From NCBI GenBank assembly GCA_026770615.1, contig MU631525.1, positions 84,552-100,437 of the forward strand: 15,886 nt of DNA, in the 5' to 3' direction. Origin of the DNA: Pavlovales sp. CCMP2436 (Eukaryota; Haptophyta; Pavlovophyceae; Pavlovales). The position numbers were made by a program, and so were the translations under genes. A model generated the notes under the pieces. That model was not told the DNA's origin. It searched no databases and saw only the letters and a list, made by a program, of their open reading frames with translations. Positions 1 through 8,040 of the stretch are shown one piece after another (the stretch's first letter is position 1; the number at the start of each line of letters is the position of its first letter).

Positions 1-26
1 GGGGGGGGGGAGGAGATGTCACTCAC

Positions 27-930
27 TTGAGGGCAGCGACGAGCCGACGCTGACGGCTGCCGCGGCGTAACCTAGCGCCTCTGCGTGCATGGAGTCCTCG
101 TGCGACAAGCGGCCCAGCACCTCCAGCTGCGCGAGTGTGGCGTGCGCAGCGACGAGCAAGGCGTACTCGACCAGCGGCGCTCTCAGCCCGGGCACCGAGG
201 CGAGCTCCTTGGCGGCGAGGGCCGCGCGCGTGCGAGTGTCCTGTCTGAGCATTGCCAGCGGCTTTGCGCCCGTGCCTGAGAGCTCGCCCTTGGTCGCCGC
301 CGCCTCTCCCGCCAGCGCGACGCAGAGCCCGCCGAGCGCCTCGAGCAGCTTCGGGGAGAGCTCGGCGGCGCTGGAGGGCGTGGCCACCGGAGAAGCGCCC
401 GGCACACCCGCGAAATCGCGAGCGAGCTCGAGCGAGCCCGCAGCGGAACGCAGCGCCTTGGCCGCCTCGTTGGCAGCGCTGGCCGCGTCACCCGCCTGCG
501 CCGCGAGCGCCGCGGCCAGGTTGCACTGCGCCAGTGCGCGCGCAACGAGGAGCATCGCCAGCTCAAAATCGCTGCCACCCGAGAGGATGTCCGAGGTCCC
601 GAGCGCAGAGGTCCACTGGAAGCGCGGGACGCTCGCCCCGGCGGAGAGCGCGGAGGGCGTCTGCTCGACGCACCGGAGCAGCGCGGCGAGTGGGAGCAGC
701 GCGTCGATTGCCTCAATCTGCGGCGCGGGCGCCGGCGAACCAAGCGTGGCCCCGACGGCCTGCCTGCAGCGTGCCAGCTCGCGCAGGAACTTGGCAGAGG
801 CCGGTGCGCCCGGTAGCGCACACAGGTGCTCGAAGCTCGCGGGCAGCGGCTTGGGCAGCGCCAGCTCGGCGAGCAGCATTGCTAGCGAAGGCCCGACGCG
901 CGGCTCCATGGACGTCGATGGAAGCTGCAT
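27..930 (-). CDS. BRO1-domain protein, BROX-like (partial, continues off left edge)
   Basis: BRO1 domains are curved helical bundles that bind ESCRT-III (CHMP4) and act in membrane remodelling; BROX is the short, BRO1-only type. The reading frame gives 301 residues from the first ATG at 930-928; an in-frame TGA lies a few codons above, so no longer N-terminus exists without another exon. Family-like blocks are FQWTSALG (about residues 104-111, as in the FKWTDTL block of BROX), FELAMLLVARAL (122-133), and an ANEAAKALRSAAG block (153-166) with the helix spacing of BRO1. The frame reaches TGA at 19-21, but a good donor, CAA|GTGAGT, sits at 26-21 and is followed by a poly-C tract, so I end the exon at 27 in phase 1 and expect the last third of the domain outside the window. 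The start context is weak; M8 is an alternative. The family call comes from remembered motifs, not a search. Confidence 0.7.
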
Positions 931-1203
931 CGACGGAAGCCGCGGGCCCGGGGCTCGGGCGGCGTTGTCGGGGGCGGCGGACGTCAAAGTTCAAGTGATT
1001 TTCAAACGCTTGTGACCGCACCGTCGCCGCTTCAGGCCGAGTCTGACCACACAGTGCTCAGACGGACTCAGGAGCGACTTGAAGCTGAGTGAGCCGACAC
1101 GCACAACGCCGGGCTGGCGCGGCTTGCTTGGTGCGTTCCCGTCTCTTGGCGCGCTGAGCACCGGTAGAAGTACCCGTATGCACTATGCCATCATTGCCTG
1201 ACA

Positions 1204-1229
1204 CTGTCAGTGACAGGCCCTCTGAGGGC
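1204..1229. promoter_or_regulatory. Two abutting perfect dyads upstream of the BRO1 gene
   Basis: CTGTCA-G-TGACAG (1204-1216) is followed with no gap by GCCCTC-T-GAGGGC (1217-1229). Each has 6-bp arms around a single central base. They lie about 275 bp upstream of the BRO1-gene ATG, so they could be protein-binding sites. That role is only inferred. Confidence 0.3.
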
Positions 1230-1495
1230 TCTTGACTTTAAATGACTGATTACATAAGGTATTCAGTTCAGATATGGAGCATTTTTTTTGAATGCGATTG
1301 TAAAGCTCTCGACCGACCGCATGCTCTCGACACCGCCGCTTTCAGCTCATCTAAGGACGCTTCTGACTTCACGCTCGACTCCGTCTGGCGTCTCGTTGAG
1401 GTGCACGCCGAGCTCGAAGATAACATTTGACAGCTCGCGTGTGCACTAGTTACACAGAAAAGCGAGTGCACTGTGCATTACTTTCAATTCACAAG

Positions 1496-1501
1496 TTTAT
1501 T
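1496..1501 (-). promoter_or_regulatory. Possible polyadenylation signal of the methyltransferase gene
   Basis: TTTATT on the plus strand reads AATAAA on the minus strand, 79 nt past the TAG at 1580-1582 and next to an AT-rich run. Many algal genes do not use AATAAA, so the call is weak. Confidence 0.3.
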
Positions 1502-1579
1502 GTGAATAATAATAATATAAGTTAACTAGTTAGTTCCCAACCAAATCGGACTCGATCTGATTCTGAATTCTGAACGAGC

Positions 1580-2377
1580 CTAGTCGCACATGCGCCGGAT
1601 GTAGGCGTTGGGGTTCCAGCTCATATTGGGCCCACAATAGTCACACAAGTGGGCGTCGACAGCGTACCTGCCCTCGGGCTGGCTGGCTAGGAAGTCCCTG
1701 ACAGCCTCGGCTTTCGCTGGGTCCACCGTGTCTTCGATCACAATGTAATCACCTTCCCGGAGGTGCGCGTCGAACCACTCGAGAACGCCTCGCACGTTCA
1801 CGTGGGCGTCCTCGAGCACGAGTAGGGGGCGCCCAAGCCGTGCCATGAACTCGTCCGACAGGACAGCGCCCAGATTCCTCACGTCCGCGGGGAAGAAGGA
1901 CAGGTTTCGCGACAGCTGTGCACGCAGCGCGTTGGGGTGCAGGCGCTCGATGGTGATGTCGAACGAGAAGACGTGGCTGGGCGCGACTGAGAGCGCCTGC
2001 AGCTGGTCGGCAATGAAGAGCGCTGATCCACCAGCCAGCGCGCCCAGCTCGATGACCGTCGCCGGCCGCTGCTCGCGCAGCACTTCGATGAGCGCCATAG
2101 CGTCGAAGGGGCTCTTCAGCATCGGCACACCTCTCCAGTTCATATTGGCGCGCTTGGCCGAATTGATCACCGCGAACGTCTCGTCAGGGAGCGCCGACGA
2201 GGTGGGCCGCTCCCTGTGCGGCACATACCGCGGCTGACCGGTCGTCTCACTGGGTCCGGCGGCGCTGAGCGGCCCGAGCCGGGAGCCGGTGTGCGTTGCG
2301 CTAAATAGCCCGAGCCGGGAGCCGGAGTGACTCAGACCGGCTGCCAAGATCCAGGTCACGGCGAACACGGCCGCCAT
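1580..2377 (-). CDS. CmcI-like / cephalosporin hydroxylase-family SAM-dependent methyltransferase
   Basis: Single-exon gene for 265 residues. The fold is that of class I SAM-dependent methyltransferases of the CmcI group, which modify small molecules or sugar moieties; the substrate cannot be read from sequence. The SAM-binding loop is VIELGALAGGSA (108-119), the acidic residue after strand 2 is in FSFDITIE (D140), and the CmcI-type block LLVLEDAHVNVRGVLEWF (185-202) precedes DYIVIEDT (210-217), whose acidic residues match the metal/substrate site of the family. Residues 1-15 are hydrophobic and look like a signal peptide or signal anchor, suggesting the secretory pathway. Residues 18-45 contain a duplicated GSRLG-(L/P)-(F/L)SA unit, a small in-frame repeat that probably forms a disordered linker. 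A C-terminal CxxC (245-248) is also present. The start is the only ATG giving the hydrophobic N-terminus. Confidence 0.75.
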   Translation of the reverse strand: MAAVFAVTWILAAGLSHSGSRLGLFSATHTGSRLGPLSAAGPSETTGQPRYVPHRERPTSSALPDETFAVINSAKRANMNWRGVPMLKSPFDAMALIEVLREQRPATVIELGALAGGSALFIADQLQALSVAPSHVFSFDITIERLHPNALRAQLSRNLSFFPADVRNLGAVLSDEFMARLGRPLLVLEDAHVNVRGVLEWFDAHLREGDYIVIEDTVDPAKAEAVRDFLASQPEGRYAVDAHLCDYCGPNMSWNPNAYIRRMCD

Positions 2378-2667
2378 CGCTAGTGCGCAAGAACAGCGCG
2401 CGTCGTCGCTCCTTTTTTAGTTGTTCCAAGGGGTTGCTCATGTTTATCATGTAGGGCACTTCCGGCTAGGTTCACCAGGGTGCTCCATATCGCGCTACAT
2501 ATCGCAGCCCCTGGAGCTGCGCAGGAGGACCATGGCAAGGGTGGTGTGTGGACCCGACTAGCTATATGCGGCATACACGGTCATCATTGATCTTGAAAAC
2601 TTGATTCTTTTGGCCGTAGCCGACTACGTGGCGGCGGGGTTGAGGCGCGGAGCCCTATCGTATTGAA

Positions 2668-2757
2668 TACGGTTTATGGTTACTGTTATACGGAACCGTA
2701 ATCAAGGGAACCGTAATCAAGGTTTACAGTAACCGTATTACTATAAACAGTACCCCC
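2668..2757. repeat. Cluster of ACCGTAAT-type repeats with a 9-bp dyad
   Basis: The segment has two adjacent direct copies of GGAACCGTAATCAAGG-like sequence near 2692-2721, further CCGTATT and CGGTTTAT variants, and an inverted pair GGTTACTGT / ACAGTAACC around them. It is AT-rich in GC-rich surroundings, about 300 bp upstream of the methyltransferase gene. Confidence 0.45.
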
Positions 2758-2950
2758 CTGCTATAAAACTTCAATACTGCAACGTTACAGAAAAGAACAA
2801 TTATATTTTGGCTGCCATCGTAGCCCCGCTGCTCTGCTCTCGCGGCACGTTGGACACGGTGCCCCCCGAGGGGGGCGCTGCCTGGCGCGCCACCATGCTG
2901 CTCTTCGTCACCATGCTACTGCTTCCGAAGTGCGAATTGGCGGGCGAAAA

Positions 2951-3116
2951 CGACGATCAAGGCTGCCGGCACGCAGAGACGACGATTAAGGCTACCAAGA
3001 CCACGACGACGATGCGGCTTCCTGCGAGTAGGGCGGGCGTTGCTGCGCGCGGCAGCAGGCTGCACGCGGAGACGACGATCAAGACTTCCAAGAAGACGAC
3101 GACAACGGTTGCGGCT
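2951..3116 (+). repeat. Tandem repeat encoding AETTIK/TTTT-like units
   Basis: CGACGAT(C/T)AAG recurs at 2951, 2981 and 3074; the two longer units (from about 2963 and 3059, offset about 93 bp) each run through a CAGAGACGACG- or CGGAGACGACG-like block into an ACGACGACG tract. In one plus frame they would read HAETTIK followed by a threonine run, but the only continuous frame has no ATG before the repeats except internal ones and no recognised domain. I treat it as a degenerate tandem repeat or a relic of coding sequence. Confidence 0.45.
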
Positions 3117-3422
3117 GGACACGTTGCGGGCGCCTCTGGCGCGCGCGCCGCCTCCTCCGCGCCATCGCTGACGACTAACAAGCAACATGCTCGGGCAAAT
3201 ATTAGGATTACACTCCTTCTCCGCCCTGGTTTGTACGCCGGAAAGTCTCAAGCAACGGGGGTCTTCCCCGTTGGGCATCACCTGCGGCTACTGAGCCGAT
3301 GGTGAAATAGACCAAAACTCGAGGTGTCTTCATGGCCGCTTTCAGTCGCCTTACGATGGCGAGGAGTGGGCCGAGAGTGCGCATCAGGGACCAGGTTCAG
3401 AAACTTGGCGCGCTGAAGCTAC

Positions 3423-3490
3423 GGGGGGGCTGGGAGCCCACCGCTGCGGGGGGCTGGTGGCAGCTCACGGGGGGCTGGGAGCAGCTCACC
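3423..3490. repeat. Three-unit G-rich minisatellite
   Basis: GGGGGGCTGGGAGC-like units start near 3423, 3448 and 3469, each followed by a CAGCTCAC or CCCACCGC-like tail. The last two units are nearly identical. Nothing suggests coding. Confidence 0.5.
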
Positions 3491-3508
3491 GTACTTCAGT
3501 GTGATTGT

Positions 3509-3527
3509 GGGTGGGTGTGTGGGTGGG
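3509..3527 (+). other. Potential G-quadruplex
   Basis: Four GGG runs at 3509-3511, 3513-3515, 3521-3523 and 3525-3527, with loops of 1, 5 and 1 nt, fit the standard quadruplex pattern. It ends 19 bp before the TA target site of the MITE at 3548. Confidence 0.5.
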
Positions 3528-3547
3528 TGGTTGGATGCGAGTGTGTA

Positions 3548-3713
3548 CAGGGGATCACGGGCAATAAGAATGGCGGGTTTTGAGGCTGAGGCTGAGTTTC
3601 TTAGCAAATTACATACAAACAATGGTTAAATTTTGGTTAAAATTACGATTGAAGGGCTAAAAACGAGGCTCAGTTTTTTAGCACGACGGTTTCTTATTGC
3701 CCGCGATACCCTG
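3548..3713 (+). mobile_element. TA-flanked MITE, copy B1
   Basis: A 166-bp element with 23-bp terminal inverted repeats beginning CAGGGG (left) and CAGGGT when read inward from the right, 21 of 23 positions matching, ending in GGGCAATAAGAA on both sides. A TA dinucleotide flanks it on each side (3546-3547 and 3714-3715), the target-site duplication typical of Tc1/mariner-type elements. There is no transposase frame, so it is non-autonomous. A second copy in reverse orientation lies at 9705-9871, with the internal sequence also conserved. Confidence 0.85.
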
Positions 3714-3826
3714 TATGCGTGTGTGGGAATGGCGAATGGCGGGGGGCTGTAGTCTCGGCTACGATCCCTGCCCAACGCCTTCTCTGATGCGTGTTTGACA
3801 TGAAGCGCTCAGACCCAGACCTCTTG

Positions 3827-3858
3827 AAAACTGCTGAGCCGCTATATATATATGAAAA
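3827..3858 (-). repeat. Fragment of repeat D (GCTGAGCCGC + TATATATATA)
   Basis: The GCTGAGCCGCTATATATATA run matches the outer end of the longer D repeats at 8615-8682 (opposite strand) and 10506-10573. Only about 25 bp is shared. Confidence 0.4.
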
Positions 3859-3928
3859 ACCAAACTCCAGCCATCTTGGACGGCAGATGGCGGGTGTAGA
3901 GGGGAAGTAGTCGCCTGGTTCGGCTTTC

Positions 3929-4066
3929 TATGACGTGCAAATGTCTAGAAGTACGTCCGTCCCCTGACAGGTCTCCACCGGACCCGAGCGTTGAGAAACA
4001 CTGGGATCAAGAGACCTTTGCAGAGCACAGGGATATCGTCCCCACCACTGAGGCTGATCAAACATA
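3929..4066 (+). repeat. Dispersed repeat A, copy A1
   Basis: About 138 bp is closely similar to 14957-15095 (A3, same strand) and to a broken reverse copy at 9622-9907 (A2). A1 and A3 align without a gap and both keep an ATG-led frame, starting MTCK and containing SPDRSPPDPSVEKH, over about 47 codons. No function is recognised. Confidence 0.75.
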
Positions 4067-4101
4067 CGATAGTCGACGTCTCTCAACTGGCGCGCTGATC
4101 G

Positions 4102-4390
4102 GCCTTTACTACGTTTCGCTCGTCTCAAGATGTAGCTCGCCTGCGCACAGCCGCTACATGCCGCACCTGTAGCACATAATAAAACAGGCAAATAACCTCC
4201 GGCAGCCTGTATCCCACGGTATGATTCTTGTACCAAACCGGCGAGTGGTAAGAATCATACGGTGGGGGCTCAGTGTGGGTTCCGGTCTACCCCACCCCCT
4301 CAGGAGGGTGGGCCTCGGGCTCAGTGCACTGTAACGGAGGTTGGAGCGATGCAAGTCCTGGTGAACCGTTGGCGGTTGCCAGCGGTTTTT
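4102..4390 (+). repeat. Structured tandem repeat, unit U1
   Basis: Copy 1 of a unit repeated with an offset of about 314-316 bp through its core (TGTAGCTCGCCTGCGCACAG at 4131 and 4445). It contains a long hairpin at 4215-4264, whose 10-bp TATGATTCTT/AAGAATCATA core is perfect and extends outward with one mismatch, and a second hairpin, CCCACCC/GGGTGGG, at 4291-4312. No protein is recognised in it. Confidence 0.7.
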
Positions 4391-4735
4391 AGGATGGCAA
4401 GTTGCTCGAATCCAGGCCTTTGCTACGTCTTGATCGTTTCGAAATGTAGCTCGCCTGCGCACAGCCACATGCCCACATGCCGCACCTGTAGCACATAATA
4501 TAACAGACAAATACAGTAACCTCCGGCAGCCTGTATTTCACGGTATGATTCTTGTACCCGAAGGGCAAGAATTATACGGTGAGGGCTCGTGTGGGTCCCG
4601 GTTTACCCCACCCCTATCAGGAGGGTGGGCCTCGGGCTCAGTGTAACGGAGGTTGAAGCGGTGAAAGTCCTGGTGAACCAAAGTCCTGGTGAACCAAAAC
4701 CGTTGGTGAACCAAACCGTGTGAACCAAAAGTTTC
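4391..4735 (+). repeat. Structured tandem repeat, unit U2
   Basis: Copy 2 starts at AGGATGGCAAGTTGCTCGAA and repeats the layout of U1, including hairpins at 4539-4581 and 4607-4629. Its 3' end has amplified GTCCTGGTGAACCAAA several times (4667-4732). A third, truncated unit starts at 4736 with AGGATGGCGAGCTCGAATCC, which is the start region of the TMEM237-like gene. Confidence 0.7.
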
Positions 4736-4738
4736 AGG

Positions 4739-6774
4739 ATGGCGAGCTCGAATCCAGGCTCGAATCAGCTGGGCGGCTCGGAGGAGGCCCCCTCCCGAAC
4801 CGAATCGCGCCGAGCGCGCAGGCAGCAGCCAGCCGTGGCGGAGGTGGAGGTGGACAGCGCCCCGAGCCCCCGAGCCCGCCTTCGCCCGGATGGTGCGGAC
4901 GGGGCGGACATTACGCCCACGAGCGCTTCGCGGCGGCGCGACGGTCGCAGTCAGCCGGGCGAGAGCGCAGTCGAGAGCGCAGTCGAGAGCGCAAGTGGGC
5001 TCGCTGCCGGCGGCGGCCGCATTGTGCGCGCCGCCATCGACCGGATCAGTCCGCGGCGGCGAGACCCGCAGGAAGTGGAGCTTCTCGCGCTAGTGCCGGA
5101 TCAGGACGACGTGATGTCGCAGCGCGGCGGTGGCGTGCTCGAGGGCGAGGCCGGTGTCGAGGTGGCGCAGGGCGGTGCGCAGGGCGGCGGGCAGGGTAGC
5201 CGCGGGCAGATGGCCACGTGGGTCGAGGATCCGGCGAGCGGCTCCTTCTTCCGCGCCTCGGACGTGCGCCAGGCGAGCTCGGAGACAAAGCGCAGCTGCG
5301 CGGAGATGCTCGGCTTCGCGCGCTCTGCCGAGGCCGAGAGCACCGAGCGCCTGACCGTGCTCGCCGCGCGCGCGCGTGCGGTGCTCTCGGCGACGTTGAT
5401 GGTCTCCGAGGGCGTGCTCGCCGGCATGTCGCTGCTGCACGTGTTGGTGGTGGAGCAGTGCGCCTCGAACTCTTTCCTCGTCGTCAGCTACCTGCAGGTG
5501 CGTGCCCACTGACTGTCTGCTCTGCTCTCCGCTCTGGCTATCCGTGCTGGCTATTTTCTCTGGCTGTCTGCTCTGACTGTCCGCTCTGGCTGTCTGCGCT
5601 GACTGTTCTTCATTCCTCCCTCCCTGCAGGCAGCTCTGACTAACAACAAATAAGAATATTAATATGTATACGCGTAATAATAATGATGATAATCATTATT
5701 ACGGTGCAGGCAGCTCGAGCTACGCAGCAAACGTTCCACTTCCTGTGCACCTTCGCCGTGCTCTCGTCGCTCGTGGCGCTCAGCTCCGCAAGTCAGCGGC
5801 TGCAGGTGCTCTCGATGCAGCAGCAGCGCTGGGAGCTGCTCGAGCAGCACCGCGACGCGAGCTACACGCAGGCGGCTGCCTTCGTCATCACGCTGCTCTA
5901 CACCGTTGCGCTGGTCTGCTCGCTCATCACTGTGCGTTTTTTATTTTTAATAATAATGCGCTTTTTGTAAGAATATTTCTTTTAACGTCCCCCGACTTGC
6001 AGCCCGAAGGCATACGGGCACGGTGCGCGCGCGCGGCAGGATGGGGGAGGGGGGGGGTAAACGAGCGATGGGTTAAAAAAAGGGGGGATGGGCAGAGGGT
6101 AAGATCGGAGGGACTTTAGGTGCTGCCCAAGTCTGCGCTTCTTGGTGCGTTTCTTCTTTTATTGCTGTCATTATCATTGTTGGTGGTGTTGCTGTTACTT
6201 TTGTTATTGATGTTGTTGTTGTTGTTATTGTTGTTGTTATTATTGTTAGTATTAGGAGTGTAGCCATGCGTCCCGCTTGTCCCTAGCCTCCGCGCAACCC
6301 GACCCCCGCCTGCCCGCGCGCACCCTGATCCGCGCCCGCCCGCCCTGCGCCGCCTGCCTCTCTAGTCGGAGACGGAATGGCGCTGGTCGCTGGTCGACCC
6401 GCACAGTACGCTCGACCTCTCACGCGAAGATCAGGCCGTGCTCTTCGAGGTCTTCGACGGATCCTACACGCTCTGGCGCACGCTCTCACGTGCGCACCAC
6501 CCACCGCGCTCGCCTCCCCACCTAACCCTTCGCCGCGAGCTGCGCGCCCGTCCCGCGCCCACGGGCACGCCTTGCTCACGCCCCCGCGCCGGCGCGTCCC
6601 GCCTCCCGCCCTGCAGTGACGCGCACCGCGTCGTGCATACTAGCGTGGCTGCTCGCGACTGCGTTCTACTCGCGGCAAGAGATATCGCCAGACAGCTCTG
6701 CGGCCACTGGCAGGGCGCCGGACACGCAGCCCTCTCTCATCTCCGCGCTCGTCAGCGCCACGAGCGCGCAGTAG
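4739..6774 (+). CDS. TMEM237-like tetraspan ciliary transition-zone protein (4 exons)
   Basis: TMEM237 is a four-pass protein of the ciliary transition zone (MKS module) that gates entry of membrane proteins into cilia. I join exons 4739-5497, 5710-5931, 6366-6489 and 6617-6774; donors are CAG|GTGCGT, ACT|GTGCGT and CAC|GTGCGC, and acceptors end in TGCAG, TCTAG and TGCAG. All junctions stay in frame and give 420 residues, close to the usual ~400. Residues 1-210 are charged and low-complexity; hydrophobic segments are about 217-240, 258-281, 306-327 and 371-387. EGVLAGMSLLHVLVV (224-238) resembles the family's EGFLAG-type first helix, and the LWRTL...LTRTASCILAWLL segment near 364-381 fits the region before and within helix four. 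The start has a strong context (A at -3, G at +4), with an in-frame TGA just upstream. Exon 3 could instead begin 6 nt later. The function is inferred from topology and motifs. Confidence 0.72.
5505..5612 (+). repeat. CTCTGGCTGTCTG minisatellite inside intron 1
   Basis: Repeats of CTCTGGCTGTCTG, CTCTGACTGTCCG and variants fill the 5' half of the first intron of the TMEM237-like gene. Farther on, TGCAGGCAGCTC occurs twice, at about 5626-5637 and at the true junction 5705-5716, so an acceptor-like site has been duplicated. Confidence 0.5.
6163..6257 (+). repeat. TTG/TTA microsatellite inside intron 2
   Basis: A degenerate run of TTG, TTA and TTATTG units in the second, longest intron (5932-6365) of the TMEM237-like gene. 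The same intron also holds G runs near 6044-6090. The frame on the opposite strand, rich in T and I, is a by-product of this repeat. Confidence 0.6.
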
Positions 6775-6960
6775 TCGGCGGCGTGTGTCCTCCCAGGACT
6801 GTTTGCGCGCCCATCAGACAGCTGCTGATGCTGCATACGTCCTGGTCCATTGTAAGAGGACGCGCCACGCGAATTACATTTAGCGAGTGTGCCTAGGTTA
6901 ACAGTGTGCTGTTGCTGCACCACTGGGAGACTGGGAGACCGTTTACGGGGCCAGATGTTT

Positions 6961-7617
6961 TTATAAATATTTACACGCAATGACGACTAATTGGGTTAGG
7001 GCCGGGGCCGGCAGAGCCGCGGCCCCATGCTGACCGAGGCCGACGAGCCACGAGAGGTCGACGAGCACAGGGTCCTCGATTACCGTGAGCGAGCCGAGGC
7101 TCCCGCCCGCGCTGCTGATCCACGCCTGCGTTGACGCCTTGTACTGGCTCTGCGCCATCTCGCGCACGTTCGGGTCGAGGAAGTGGATCTGAAAGAGGAC
7201 GCGCGTCGAGCCTGGGATGATAGTGAGCACGGTGCACCAGCGCGTCGGGATCCCGAGGCCCTCGGCCACAGCCTGGCAGAGCGCACCACGGAGCGGCTCG
7301 ATGTCTGCGACGTCCTGGGCGAGCATGAGCACCAGGCCGAAGAACTCATCGGGCAGCGTTGCCGGCGGAGGCGGTGGGCTGGGAGGGAGCGGTGCGGACG
7401 GCGGCGGCGCGGGCGGCGGCGGCGTAGGTGGCGGCGGCGCAGGTGGTGGTGGCGCAGGTGGCGGCGGGCTTGGCGGGCCATCTTGAGGGCGGTGGCACTC
7501 GCCGTGAGCCTGGGCGGCAGCGGCGACTCCGGTGCTCGCGCGGTGGCGCGCAGCGCCAGCAGTGTGGGCGCCCTTCCCGCACAGCAGGACGCAGAGCAGC
7601 AGCATACTCGCTCCCAT
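6961..7617 (-). CDS. Secreted proline-rich protein with SEA-like domain (short paralogue)
   Basis: 218 residues. A hydrophobic N-terminus with an LLLCVLLC core (residues 6-13) looks like a signal peptide. A proline-rich stretch of PPSPPPPAPPPP type follows (about 47-88); such stretches are usually hydroxylated and glycosylated in algal wall proteins. A compact domain (about 88-190) holds FFGLVLMLAQDVADIEPL, a WCTVLT strand, PGSTRVLFQI and a final GGSLGSLTVIEDPVLVDL strand. This beta-alpha-beta-beta-alpha-beta order resembles SEA domains, and GSTRV falls where SEA folds have GS-V-V; that assignment is inference. The domain is nearly identical to that of the plus-strand gene at 10995, but homology stops just after VDLS. 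From there this gene reads about 28 further residues with a mildly hydrophobic tail, ending at TAA 6961-6963, and lacks the acidic and transmembrane exons. It may be secreted or a truncated duplicate. It is convergent with the TMEM237-like gene, 186 bp away. Confidence 0.75.
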   Translation of the reverse strand: MGASMLLLCVLLCGKGAHTAGAARHRASTGVAAAAQAHGECHRPQDGPPSPPPPAPPPPAPPPPTPPPPAPPPSAPLPPSPPPPPATLPDEFFGLVLMLAQDVADIEPLRGALCQAVAEGLGIPTRWCTVLTIIPGSTRVLFQIHFLDPNVREMAQSQYKASTQAWISSAGGSLGSLTVIEDPVLVDLSWLVGLGQHGAAALPAPALTQLVVIACKYL

Positions 7618-7726
7618 CGCACGCGTTGGATATCTAAAATGTTGGGGCGGATGGGGGCATAAAGTTCGATGATTGCCATGGAAAATTCACTGATGAGACG
7701 GAAAATTCACCGGCATACAATTTGAT

Positions 7727-7912
7727 GATGCTCACCGTGCAGGTTAGTCATTAATTAATTAATTAAACCTAAATAAATAGTTATTTGTTTATTTATACCT
7801 GCCCGAGATGCTCACCGTGCAGGTTATTAGTTATTAATTGATTGATTTAAATAATAATAATAATAATAAATATATGTACCTCTCGCCCGAGATGCTCAGT
7901 GTGCAGGTTAGT
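7727..7912 (+). repeat. Three tandem GATGCTCACCGTGCAGGTTA units with AT-rich spacers
   Basis: GATGCTCACCGTGCAGGTTA occurs at 7727 and 7807 and, with two changes, at 7891, spaced 80 and 84 bp. The second and third follow GCCCGA. Each unit ends in CAG|GTTA, which resembles a 5' splice site, and the preceding GAG could act as an acceptor. AT-rich TTAATTAATTAA and AATAATAAT spacers fill the gaps. Confidence 0.65.
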
Positions 7913-8040
7913 TATTGTACTTCCTAGAACTATCTTCTGTGCATAACGATGAAAGTATGCATGCAGATTCAGATATAGGCTCTAGCCTGCTCTGGGCCCC
8001 TCTATCCGGGCTTGTGTCACGCTCGTGCACGCTCTTACTA

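Larger units (their letters stand above)
931..1579. other. Intergenic spacer: 5' flank of the BRO1 gene and 3' flank of the methyltransferase gene
   Basis: There is no convincing gene. The part near 1000-1240 is mixed-composition and should hold the BRO1-gene promoter; 1480-1540 is AT-rich with repeated AATAAT and lies just downstream of the methyltransferase stop. A 62-codon plus-strand open frame at 1242-1430 lacks domain features and the GC-rich third positions of real exons here, so I do not call it. Two back-to-back dyads lie at 1204-1229. Confidence 0.6.
2378..4738. other. Gene-poor, repeat-rich intergenic region
   Basis: About 2.4 kb between the start of the methyltransferase gene and the start of the TMEM237-like gene. 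Open frames here are short, overlap one another on both strands and lack the codon bias of the real exons. The sequence is instead explained by small tandem repeats, a MITE, dispersed repeat A and a structured tandem repeat, listed separately. Promoters for both flanking genes must lie here, but I cannot place them. Confidence 0.6.

Noticed and set aside
928..987. A longer N-terminus for the BRO1 gene starting at 987
   Set aside because: The codon at 985-987 is TTG, not ATG; eukaryotic initiation there is unlikely, so I start at 930.
89..1015. Long plus-strand open frame opposite the BRO1-domain gene
   Set aside because: It is a shadow: GC-rich codons keep the opposite strand open, it shows no domain, and the minus frame has BRO1 motifs plus a matching splice donor.
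1242..1430. 62-codon plus-strand frame
   Set aside because: It is short, has low GC at third positions compared with real exons here, and shows no domain or splice sites.
6004..6023. Extra exon in the TMEM237-like gene after ACTTGCAG at 6003
   Set aside because: The only nearby donor gives a 20-nt exon, which would break the frame into exon 3; direct joining of exons 2 and 3 is in phase and fits the family.
6851..6876. TGTAA polyadenylation signals (green-algal type) for the convergent genes at 6774 and 6961
   Set aside because: One copy on each strand lies about 80 nt past each stop, but a 5-mer is expected this often by chance and the lineage is not established.
7680..7712. CTGATGAG followed by GAAAA, resembling a hammerhead ribozyme core
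   Set aside because: There is too little room for stem II, and flanking GGAAAATTCAC copies are direct, not inverted, so stems I and III do not form.
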